A stretch of 40,540 bases of DNA from an uncultured Pseudomonadales bacterium. GTDB lineage: Bacteria > Pseudomonadota > Gammaproteobacteria > Pseudomonadales > UBA7434. Positions 1-8,241 of the stretch are shown here, one piece after another. The stretch is from the NCBI GenBank assembly GCA_905480475.1, contig CAJQQO010000074.1, forward strand, positions 1-40,540, read 5' to 3'. Each line of letters begins with the position of its first letter. Position 1 is the stretch's first letter. The position numbers and the translations under genes are program-made. The notes under the pieces are model-generated. The model saw nothing but the letters and a program-made list of their open reading frames with translations. It searched no databases and was not told the origin of the DNA.

Positions 1-683
1 TTAAATAAAAAATGTGAGCCAATCCACGCGCCAATCATTTGCCCCAACATCATCAGCAAACCAAGCATCCATACAACATGACCCGCTGCAATAAATACAA
101 ACAAGGAAGCTATATTGGTTGCAAAGTTAAGTGGCTTAGCCATCGCAATTGAATAAACCAATCCATAGCCCCTGCATGCAACACCGGCCAAAGCAAAAAA
201 AGAACCGGTGCCGGGGCCAAACAAGCCGTCGTAAAAACCTATCGCAGGAACCGCCGTGCTTTTATATTGTTTATTCGACAAAACAGCAATACCTTGATGC
301 TCTTTTGGCATGGGTGAGACCAAAAAATAAATAGCAATAAACAACAGGACAATGGGAATAACCAAAGAAAGTATTTTTGTATCGATAAATTGAATGACTA
401 AAGTACCCAGAGCCGACCCAATAAATGCGGACAGTATTAACGGTTTAATTTCAGCCCATGTGATTCTTTTGTTTTTTAGCATTAAAAATGTAGCGGTTGC
501 CGTCCCCATACTTCCTTGTAATTTATTAGTGCCAAGGGCCGCTAAAGGAGGCATGCCTGACAAAATCAATGCTGGAAGAGATATTAATCCACCGCCGCCC
601 GCTAATGTATCGAGCAACCCTGCGATAACTGCGACAAAAAACAGCAACACTAATAATTCAATCGAGAAATTTACGACTTCCAA
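1..683 (-). CDS. TSUP family (TauE/SafE, YfcA-like) membrane permease, truncated by the window's left edge
   Basis: Reverse-strand reading from a TTG at 683 (GGAG upstream) stays open to base 1: LEVVNFSIELLVLLFFVAVIAGLLDTLAGGGGLISLPALILSGMPPLAALGTNKLQGS...GFYDGLFGPGTGSFF...MAKPLNFATNIASLFVF; characteristic TSUP motifs. Not in the ORF track because it runs off the edge. Confidence 0.9.
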   Translation of the reverse strand, partial: MEVVNFSIELLVLLFFVAVIAGLLDTLAGGGGLISLPALILSGMPPLAALGTNKLQGSMGTATATFLMLKNKRITWAEIKPLILSAFIGSALGTLVIQFIDTKILSLVIPIVLLFIAIYFLVSPMPKEHQGIAVLSNKQYKSTAVPAIGFYDGLFGPGTGSFFALAGVACRGYGLVYSIAMAKPLNFATNIASLFVFIAAGHVVWMLGLLMMLGQMIGAWIGSHFLF

Positions 684-1137
684 TATATAACTCCATTTGT
701 CAGATTTGTTGGATCGGCAGCCTGTGGAGTATCCTCATTTAACTGCGAATTAAAAAATTGGATTACGAGAAGAGAGTATATTTTTCAAAATAATAAAACC
801 ACCGGTAAACCCGATCGCCAAAAACGAGGACCTCAAAGGATCTGCTATTGCTTCGCTAAAAGCGATAATGATGACTAAATATTTGATTCCCTAGCTTTAT
901 TCTTAGCAAAAGAACTAACGTCGGGATTGACGGGATAGACTCAAAGAGCTGAGCCACAGGACAAGGATTTTCTATTTAGCGACTAAAGTCACGCTCACAA
1001 GTAGCTAAGAGTTAGCGCTTCTTAATGGATTTGAAGTAGAGAAATCCTTTGCGCTTACAAAAGATTTCTCTATGACAGCTTTAACACCGGTCGGTTTTTA
1101 CGCCGCCCGAGTGCCTAAAGCTGTTATATGCTTACTA

Positions 1138-1344
1138 CTAGATTGCTACAACTTTATTTGCACAAGGGCCTTTTTGGCCTTGGCCTACTTCAAATTCAAC
1201 AGCTTGGCCATCATTCAATGTTGCGAAGCCTCCGCCACTTTGAATTTCAGAGTGATGAACAAAAAGATCTTTGCTTCCATCTTCTGGGGTAATAAAACCA
1301 AAACCTTTATCAGGGTTGAACCACTTAACGGTACCTTTACTCAT
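1138..1344 (-). CDS. Cold-shock domain protein (CspA family)
   Basis: 68 aa, [38 protein letters not shown]1/RNP2 motifs. Confidence 0.97.
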   Translation of the reverse strand: MSKGTVKWFNPDKGFGFITPEDGSKDLFVHHSEIQSGGGFATLNDGQAVEFEVGQGQKGPCANKVVAI

Positions 1345-1824
1345 TTTCTTTACTCGTATTGTTGGTGAAATTTAGTACATTATCTTCGAATTCACCGGTT
1401 CGAAAACAAAACAGGCCGATTATACAGTACACCGCCGTAAAAGGCGCGGTTTAGCCGACCTAAAGTAGGACATTGCAAGGTGATTATTAACAACTTTGCG
1501 AGAATTCCTAAGCTGTTTCGAGGTGACTTAGCCCTTAGTAATGCCCAGCAACGCCATCAAATGCCGCCAATATGACAAATATATGTGCCATAAGCTCTAT
1601 ATATCAATCAGATACACGTAGCACATTTCTTAGCGATAGCGCCATAAACAAGCAAAAGCTCCCTCCTCCATTGCTCGACGATATCTAGACCAAAGAATGG
1701 ATGGGTAGATATGAGGAAATACTCTAGAGAAACCATATGCTGAGATAATTGCCGCGATTAAGCTATACGCCATACCTATATGAACTGAAGAGACTTCCCG
1801 CATCGCTAATCAACCACACGACCC

Positions 1825-2097
1825 TTACGCATTGTATAAAGTAAAAATTCCAATCCCGATAAATCCTACACCAGCAATATAGTGCAGGTACTTCTCGTTA
1901 ATATATTCAGACAATAGCGTACCCGCTAAAACCCCAAGCGCCGATGCCACAATTAGAGCGGCTGAGGCAGCGAGGAAAACGGTGTACTTACTCACTTCCT
2001 TATCGGTAGCGAACAACATCGTGGCCAGCTGAGTTTTATCACCCAGCTCGGCTATAAATACTGCCGCAAATATTGTTAAGAAAACTTTCCAGTCCAT
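1825..2097 (-). CDS. TMEM165/GDT1 (UPF0016) family protein, half-size
   Basis: MDWKVFLTIFAAVFIAELGDKTQLATMLFATDK; single ELGDKTQ motif. The ORF extends to 2130 but the internal Met at 2097 fits the family N-terminus. Confidence 0.9.
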   Translation of the reverse strand: MDWKVFLTIFAAVFIAELGDKTQLATMLFATDKEVSKYTVFLAASAALIVASALGVLAGTLLSEYINEKYLHYIAGVGFIGIGIFTLYNA

Positions 2098-2179
2098 AAC
2101 TAGCAACCTAATCCAATCGACAAATAACATTTTAAATCAGCGACATCGATAACAGTCCGCTGGATTCTCTTGTTAACCT

Positions 2180-2617
2180 TCATAACTGCTTACTCATAAA
2201 ACTAGAAGTTGCTGGGCACAGTGTTGAAAACTGCGCTGTATTTTTTATCACTGCAGGAGCATTTTCTCGTAATAATAGTTGATAGCTTAGCTTGGTAAAA
2301 AATTGCTCAGCGGTATCTGTAAGCAAAAATAAATCGCTAATCCCCATTGATTTCGCCTCGGACTCTGCAAACCCAACGAGTTTACGACCAAGCCCCGAAC
2401 CTCTTAGCTCTGCTGATACGGCTAATGAGCGCAATAAAGCCACTGCGCCGAAACGCTCAAGACCAACAACGCCTACCAACCTCCCATCTTGATAAGAACC
2501 AAAAAAGTAGAGTGCGTTAGATAAGCTTATATCTGAAACCAATAAATCACAGCTTTCCAGGAGCTTCAACAACTCGTCGTTTGCAAATACAGATTTAATT
2601 TCCATTGAGGCGCCCAT
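2180..2617 (-). CDS. GNAT N-acetyltransferase, ArsN2-like
   Basis: LRSLAVSAELRGSGLGRKLVGFAESEAKSMGISDLFLLTDTAEQFFTKLSY...CPATSSFMSK resembles arsenic-resistance acetyltransferase ArsN2. Confidence 0.75.
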   Translation of the reverse strand: MGASMEIKSVFANDELLKLLESCDLLVSDISLSNALYFFGSYQDGRLVGVVGLERFGAVALLRSLAVSAELRGSGLGRKLVGFAESEAKSMGISDLFLLTDTAEQFFTKLSYQLLLRENAPAVIKNTAQFSTLCPATSSFMSKQL

Positions 2618-2751
2618 TAAAATTTAACGCTGTTTAAATACCTCAGCGATAGCCGTATCCATTTATATTGTCTTTGGCTTAAAAAGTTTATCTTATAGGT
2701 TTCAAAGACAGAAAATCTTACCTTTTAAAACCATTCACCTAAACTGAAAAC

Positions 2752-3645
2752 CTACTCAGCAATTAAGCCATCATGAAACTCAACAAACGCCTGCTCCACC
2801 GCCACGGGCTTTTCAACATGCGGATAATGACCGGCATCATCCAACAAAGTAATATCCGCATTCGGTACCACCACGCGAAAACGCTTCGCAGCATGGCCAC
2901 CTGATACCGGATCTAAAACACCATTAATTAACTTAAGCGGTATCTTAGGATTCTCCAACGGCGCTACCCATCGACTACGATTTTCACGACGCTCCTGCAT
3001 ATAACGAATCAATACCGGCAACATTTGCTTGCCATTATTTTCTACCGTTAACTGCCAAGTGCCTTCGATAAACGCATCGCTTGGCGGGTACTTCGGCCCA
3101 AAGATCGTCGTCATGGTTTTACGATAACTACGCTTACTAATCAGCCGCGCCAATAAGGGACCAAGCGGTGATGCTAGTAACTTCTGCACCTTACGCGGTC
3201 GGTGCGCCTCTGGAAATATTCCGCCATTTAAAAATACACACGAAAGCCATTGTACGCTGGCACTGCCGTCGTATTGCCGCGCCAATAACTCCTGCGCGAC
3301 CGTATCTCCTAAATCATGCGCAAGAATATGCGCTTGGCTTATGCCCAAATCTATGGCCAACCGCTCAATAATATCGGCCTGCAACTTCACAGTAATATCA
3401 CGACGGGTTTTATCCGAGCGACCAAAACCCAACATATCGTGGGCGATCACGTCAAAGCGTTCGCTAAGCGTCGGCCATAGCTCTGCAAAATCCCAAGACG
3501 CAGTTGGAAAACCATGGATACAAACTAGTGTGTTTTTTTGATGGTCGGTATTATCAGTTTTATTATTACCGTCGCGCCGATAAAACACTGGACGGCCTAA
3601 CACCTCAGTATTGATTCCGCCGCTGTACCATTCGTCCACTTGCAT
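2752..3645 (-). CDS. Alpha/beta-fold hydrolase
   Basis: VCIHGFPTASWDFAELW, HDMLGFGRSDK, LAHDLGDTVAQELLAR, DDAGHYPHVEKP. The ORF extends to 3663; the Met at 3645 (MQVDEWYSGG) avoids overlapping the upstream gene. Confidence 0.88.
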   Translation of the reverse strand: MQVDEWYSGGINTEVLGRPVFYRRDGNNKTDNTDHQKNTLVCIHGFPTASWDFAELWPTLSERFDVIAHDMLGFGRSDKTRRDITVKLQADIIERLAIDLGISQAHILAHDLGDTVAQELLARQYDGSASVQWLSCVFLNGGIFPEAHRPRKVQKLLASPLGPLLARLISKRSYRKTMTTIFGPKYPPSDAFIEGTWQLTVENNGKQMLPVLIRYMQERRENRSRWVAPLENPKIPLKLINGVLDPVSGGHAAKRFRVVVPNADITLLDDAGHYPHVEKPVAVEQAFVEFHDGLIAE

Positions 3646-3649
3646 AATC

Positions 3650-4222
3650 TTATCTTGGCGCAAAACTCGACCGCCCTTTAATTGCCCAACGATTATCTTC
3701 CTTGGTTAATATATACAAGGATTCAAATACCTTAATCACATTACCCTTGGTATCAATACGAACCAAAACCGTATCAACATGCGCCTTGCTCTCGCCTAGC
3801 GACAATAGCCGACGATACTGCCACTCGGTTTTATCCCAGTTGGGCCCTAATGCATCGACCATCGCCTGCTTTTGCTGCTCCACCGGCAACACAAGCATAG
3901 GCATCGCTTCTAACGGCGTATGCCAGATCTCAACCTTTGCTTTAACAAAGCGATAATGCGGAAAGTGATAAGTGTCGGTAACGCCCGTTAAATCAATGCG
4001 GTTTACTGCCGCCATATAATTATCAAGCACTGTCATCACTTCTTGTTCGGCTGAATGCGTTGATACTGCATCGCTGTTATCAGCATAGGCATAGTTAAAC
4101 TGATTACCAAGCACTAAGATTGGCAGCGCTAGTGTTTGAACCAGCGTCAACACCATTGACCTGACGCGAGTGCGTCGACTCACTGGCTGACGACTTGACG
4201 TCTTCGTCTGTTTACTCATCAA
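3650..4222 (-). CDS. Exported SnoaL/NTF2-like protein
   Basis: 190 aa; N-terminal hydrophobic segment then MTVLDNYMAAVNRIDLTGVTDTYHFPHYRF..., immediately upstream of the hydrolase. Confidence 0.7.
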   Translation of the reverse strand: MMSKQTKTSSRQPVSRRTRVRSMVLTLVQTLALPILVLGNQFNYAYADNSDAVSTHSAEQEVMTVLDNYMAAVNRIDLTGVTDTYHFPHYRFVKAKVEIWHTPLEAMPMLVLPVEQQKQAMVDALGPNWDKTEWQYRRLLSLGESKAHVDTVLVRIDTKGNVIKVFESLYILTKEDNRWAIKGRSSFAPR

Positions 4223-4888
4223 TCATTACCTTATGGGTGGATTTATTGTTCTTGGTTTTACTCAATCAGATTGCTTATGGTTACAGCTTCGCCTGCTAGT
4301 AACGCTTCGCTAACAACTCGTTTCTAACAATTCAACTCCAGCCATTCAGCCTTAGATCGCCATATTAACCTTAGCTATTGGATAAATTATCTTAACGCGA
4401 ACAAAGCCTATAGGATTGCATCCCGAATAAAAAGCCTGCTAAACCAAGCAAAGCATCTGACAGCCAGTTAGCCACTCTGCCATTTAAAATCATAGGGCTG
4501 GCGCTTAACTGATTATTTTTCGACCCTTTTGTCAAAATTCGGTAAAAATTATTCATATACGGCCTAGTCGTACTTGCGCCGCCACGCATAGACGCATAGC
4601 ATCCCACCGTTGGCTTTCAGTCAGTTAGCGCATCTATTTACACTCGATGCTCAGCGACAAGCCAAATAATAAAAGGCTGATAGCAAATGCCTATTTTCTG
4701 AATAATGGATGTTTTTACTGATAAATGCATATTGCTGGATTCACAAAAGCTTCAGATAAAACAACAGCGTGCTAGCTACCGGCTTAAGCCATTAGCTAAG
4801 CACGCAAATAGCAACACTTGCTTAAACCAAATTATTTTAAAACTTTAATTAAGTAATTTTATTTCTAACTACAGTGGGGATTTAACAA

Positions 4889-5308
4889 ATGAGTATGATG
4901 AGCGAATTTAAAGACTTTGCAATGCGCGGAAACGTGGTTGATATGGCCGTTGGTATTATCATTGGCGCCGCATTCGGCAAAATTGTTTCTGCCTTTGTTG
5001 GCGGTATAGTAATGCCACCATTAGGTTTATTAATTGGCGGAGTTGATTTCACTGATTTAGCAGTTACCTTACAAGCCGCTACCGAATCAGCCGAAGCCGT
5101 TACCATCAAATACGGCGCATTTTTGCAAACCGTTTTTGACTTTTTAATTGTTGCCTTCGCTATCTTTATGGTCATTAAAGCCATGAATAGCATGAAGCAA
5201 GAAGAAGAAGCGCCTGCTGCAGAGCCTACTACTCAAGAATGCCCTAAATGCATTTCTGAAATTTCAATTAAGGCTAGCCGCTGTCCAAACTGTACTTCCG
5301 AAGTCTAG
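4889..5308 (+). CDS. mscL: Large-conductance mechanosensitive channel with C-terminal zinc-ribbon-like tail
   Basis: [47 protein letters not shown]-terminus [23 protein letters not shown]. Confidence 0.96.
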   Translation: MSMMSEFKDFAMRGNVVDMAVGIIIGAAFGKIVSAFVGGIVMPPLGLLIGGVDFTDLAVTLQAATESAEAVTIKYGAFLQTVFDFLIVAFAIFMVIKAMNSMKQEEEAPAAEPTTQECPKCISEISIKASRCPNCTSEV

Positions 5309-5317
5309 TTTCGCAGC

Positions 5318-5388
5318 TAGCATCGAAGTTCGCTTCGATGCTACAAGCTAAAACAAAAAAGGGGACATATTTTGTGCCCTTTTTTTTA
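5318..5388 (+). terminator. Tandem hairpins after mscL, the second a rho-independent terminator
   Basis: Perfect 11-bp stem tagcatcgaag-ttcg-cttcgatgcta (5318-5343), then aaaaaaggggaca/tgtgcccttttttt with T tract (about 5355-5388). Confidence 0.8.
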
Positions 5389-5717
5389 TTGCTCAAACTT
5401 ACCACCACCACTTTGCTCTGCTTAATACCCCTTAGCTAGGCAGTCACAAACCACTCTCTATTTCTTATCGCTTGCTTACCATCATTCCTTATCAGTAATC
5501 TATTGAAGACCTGCAAGCTACTCAAGACTTACAACATAGCGTTTAGCATCATGTTCATTGTCGATGGCGCATTTGATACCTAATCGCTCACAACATTTAT
5601 AGGATAAGGCAAAGCTGAATCTTTTTGTCAGGTTTTAAGCGGCTAAGGCTATTGGAATGTCAGTCGATGAAGGCTACCTTAACGTCAATCGAAATAAGCA
5701 TCCCACCGGAGAGAATC

Positions 5718-6839
5718 ATGCAAACCAAATTATGTAAACAACTGGGCGTAGATGTACCCATTTTCGCCTTTACTCATTGTCGCGATGTGGTGGTTGAAGT
5801 GAGCAAAGCCGGTGGTATTGGCGTGTTGGGCGCTGTGGGTTTCTCGCCAGCGCAACTGAAAGAAGAGCTCGATTGGATTGACGAGCGCATTGGCGATCAT
5901 ATTTATGGCGTGGATACTGCGATTCCACAAAAGTATGAAGGTCAGGGCGAAAGCGATCCCGATAAATTAGTTGAAATGCTGCAAGCGGCAATTCCTGAGC
6001 AGCATCGCCAGTTTGCCGAAAAGCTTTTAAGCGATCACGGCGTACCAGCATGGCCCGAAGGCGATGACGAAGTCACTTTAAGCTTCTCACTCGCACAAGC
6101 ACAACTGTTAGTCGATGAAGCATTAACCCGGCCACAATGTCGCATGATCGTTAACGCACTTGGCACACCACCGCCAGAAATTGTAGAGCAGGTTCATAAG
6201 TCCGGCCGTTTAATTGGCGCACTCGCCGGTCGCTTAAAGCACGGTATCAATCATAAAAAAGCCGGTCTAGATTTTATTGTTTGCCAAGGCTCTGAAGGTG
6301 GCGGTCACGCTGGCGAAGTCACCTCAATGATCTTATGGCCACAAATGGTTGAAGCAGTTGCGCCACTGCCTGTATTAGCGGCAGGCGGTATTGGTAGCGG
6401 CAAACAAATTTTGGCCGCTATGAGTATGGGCGTAGAAGGTGTTTGGTTGGGCTCGATGTGGTTAAACGCAACCGAAGCTGCAGCCGAACCTGCACAACGC
6501 GACTCGTATATGAAAGCCAGTTCAGAGGATACCGTTCGATCGCGTTCATTTACTGGTAAAACAGCACGTATGTTAAAAAATGAATGGACCGAGGCGTGGG
6601 ATCGTGAAGATACGCCTGATCCACTGCCTATGCCTTTACAAGGTTATTTAACCTTTGATGCAACGCGCAGAACGCATCGCTATGCTGGCAGCGGCGAAAC
6701 GCAAAAAGTCGCTTTTAACCCTGTAGGGCAAGTGGTTGGGCAAATTAATCAAGTGGAGTCATGTAAGGATATTATGATGCGCTTAATGACCGAGTATAGC
6801 GAAGCGCTAGATCATATTACGGCAATTACGCCTGAGTAG
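5718..6839 (+). CDS. Nitronate monooxygenase / 2-nitropropane dioxygenase family
   Basis: MQTKLCKQLGVDVPIFAFTHCRDVVVEVSKAGGIGVLGAVGF...FIVCQGSEGGGHAGEV...VLAAGGIGSGKQILAAMSMGVEGVWLGS; GGAGAG upstream of ATG 5718. Confidence 0.9.
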   Translation: MQTKLCKQLGVDVPIFAFTHCRDVVVEVSKAGGIGVLGAVGFSPAQLKEELDWIDERIGDHIYGVDTAIPQKYEGQGESDPDKLVEMLQAAIPEQHRQFAEKLLSDHGVPAWPEGDDEVTLSFSLAQAQLLVDEALTRPQCRMIVNALGTPPPEIVEQVHKSGRLIGALAGRLKHGINHKKAGLDFIVCQGSEGGGHAGEVTSMILWPQMVEAVAPLPVLAAGGIGSGKQILAAMSMGVEGVWLGSMWLNATEAAAEPAQRDSYMKASSEDTVRSRSFTGKTARMLKNEWTEAWDREDTPDPLPMPLQGYLTFDATRRTHRYAGSGETQKVAFNPVGQVVGQINQVESCKDIMMRLMTEYSEALDHITAITPE

Positions 6840-6866
6840 TTGTTAGGCTAGCTGTCTGAGAAAACC

Positions 6867-6911
6867 ATAAGGCTCGCTGTTAATTTAATTAACAGCGAGC
6901 CTTATTTATTT
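6867..6911. terminator. Bidirectional terminator between convergent genes
   Basis: Perfect 17-bp arms ataaggctcgctgttaa/ttaacagcgagccttat (6867-6883, 6889-6905) with a 5-nt loop and T-rich flank. Confidence 0.85.
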
Positions 6912-7297
6912 TACCCCGCCAATATTTCACCCATTTTTTGATGAATAATATTAATCGCCTTAAGCGGTCGAATCATTACTTTAAATTCGACAATCTGCCC
7001 TTGCTCATTCCATTGAATTAAATCAATGCCGTTAACTTGAATACCATCAATGATGACTTCAAATTCCAAACCCGCGCTATCATTGCTGCGTAGCTCGCGA
7101 ACGTAATTAAAGGTTTCATTAAAAAACACCTTAAACGCCGCAGCCAAATATAACTTGGTAATTGCTTTACCCTCTTGCGGCTTAAATACTACTGGCGAAA
7201 GCATAACCGCGTCTTCTGCCAACAATGTATCAAGCGCATCAACATCACCAGCTTTAGCTACTTTGTACCAAGTGTCTATCGTATCGATTTTTTTCAT
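6911..7297 (-). CDS. SnoaL/NTF2-like domain protein
   Basis: 128 aa, WYKVAKAGDVDALDTLLAEDAVMLSPVVF...GIDLIQWNEQGQIVEFKVMIRPLKA. Confidence 0.8.
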   Translation of the reverse strand: MKKIDTIDTWYKVAKAGDVDALDTLLAEDAVMLSPVVFKPQEGKAITKLYLAAAFKVFFNETFNYVRELRSNDSAGLEFEVIIDGIQVNGIDLIQWNEQGQIVEFKVMIRPLKAINIIHQKMGEILAG

Positions 7298-7542
7298 TTC
7301 TAATCCAAAGATTTACTTTTATCTTTATACCCGCTTAAGTAATAAGCAAGGTATTGCAGTTTTTGTTAATGAGTAGTTGCGTAAAGTGTCAACTTACTCT
7401 TAAAAGTTCATTAGTAATTTCAAACGGCGCCCAATCATTGTATTTTTAGCCCCACTGAAATTACAGCAATCATTAGCGACGATCAACTAACATCGGTCAG
7501 CGAATAACAATCAAGCGCCAAAACATAATAAGGTCAATATTT

Positions 7543-8196
7543 ATGAGCTCATCACTAGAAAAAACACTTAGCGACTTTCAAGCTTCGGTTGCAGAAAATA
7601 TGCCTGAAGATATGTTGAATGCATTACAAGGCGCTATTGATAAGCTTGCCGCTACCGAGATTGCCAACAATGCGCTTAAGGCCGGTAGTGATTTTCCTGC
7701 TTTTGAATTAGTCAACGCCACCTATGAAATGATCTCTCTAAAATCATTGCTGAAAAAAAGCCCGCTAATTATTAATTTTTATCGTGGTAGTTGGTGTCCG
7801 TATTGCAATTTTGAATTACAAGCCTACCAACAGTTACTACCAGAAATTAAAGCCGCTGGCGGCCAGCTAGTTGCCATTTCACCGCAGCAAGTTGATAACT
7901 CTTTAGATACGGTAGAAAAAAATAATCTTCAGTTTGAAGTACTAAGTGATCACAACAATATACTGGCCGATAAATTAGGTATTCGATTTGATTTTGATAG
8001 CGCTTTAAAGCCGATCTACGAACAACTTAATTTAGACCTAGGAAAAATGCACGGCGTTGAAGATTGGCAACTACCTATGCCAGCAACTTATGTTGTTGAT
8101 CAACACGGTATTATTGTTCTTGCTAGTGTTAATGCCGATTACACCAGCCGATTGGAACCCGAAGAAGCACTAGCAGCGCTTAAATCAATTAGCTAA
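7543..8196 (+). CDS. Peroxiredoxin-like (AhpC/TSA) family protein
   Basis: INFYRGSWCPYCNFELQAYQQLLPEIKAAGGQLVAISPQ; thioredoxin-fold redox motif. Confidence 0.9.
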   Translation: MSSSLEKTLSDFQASVAENMPEDMLNALQGAIDKLAATEIANNALKAGSDFPAFELVNATYEMISLKSLLKKSPLIINFYRGSWCPYCNFELQAYQQLLPEIKAAGGQLVAISPQQVDNSLDTVEKNNLQFEVLSDHNNILADKLGIRFDFDSALKPIYEQLNLDLGKMHGVEDWQLPMPATYVVDQHGIIVLASVNADYTSRLEPEEALAALKSIS

Positions 8197-8241
8197 CCGT
8201 ACAACACTGACGCTACCTATCAAATTTCCCAGCAGATCGAA

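Noticed and set aside
394-690. + strand ORF of 98 aa (and 149..334)
   Set aside because: Antisense to the clear TSUP permease reading frame on the minus strand.
1072-1368. + strand ORF of 98 aa over the csp gene
   Set aside because: Antisense to an unmistakable cold-shock protein.
4392-4607. 71-aa minus-strand ORF
   Set aside because: Low-complexity composition, no recognisable motif or RBS; likely spurious.
4882-5193. 103-aa minus-strand ORF opposite mscL
   Set aside because: Antisense shadow of mscL.
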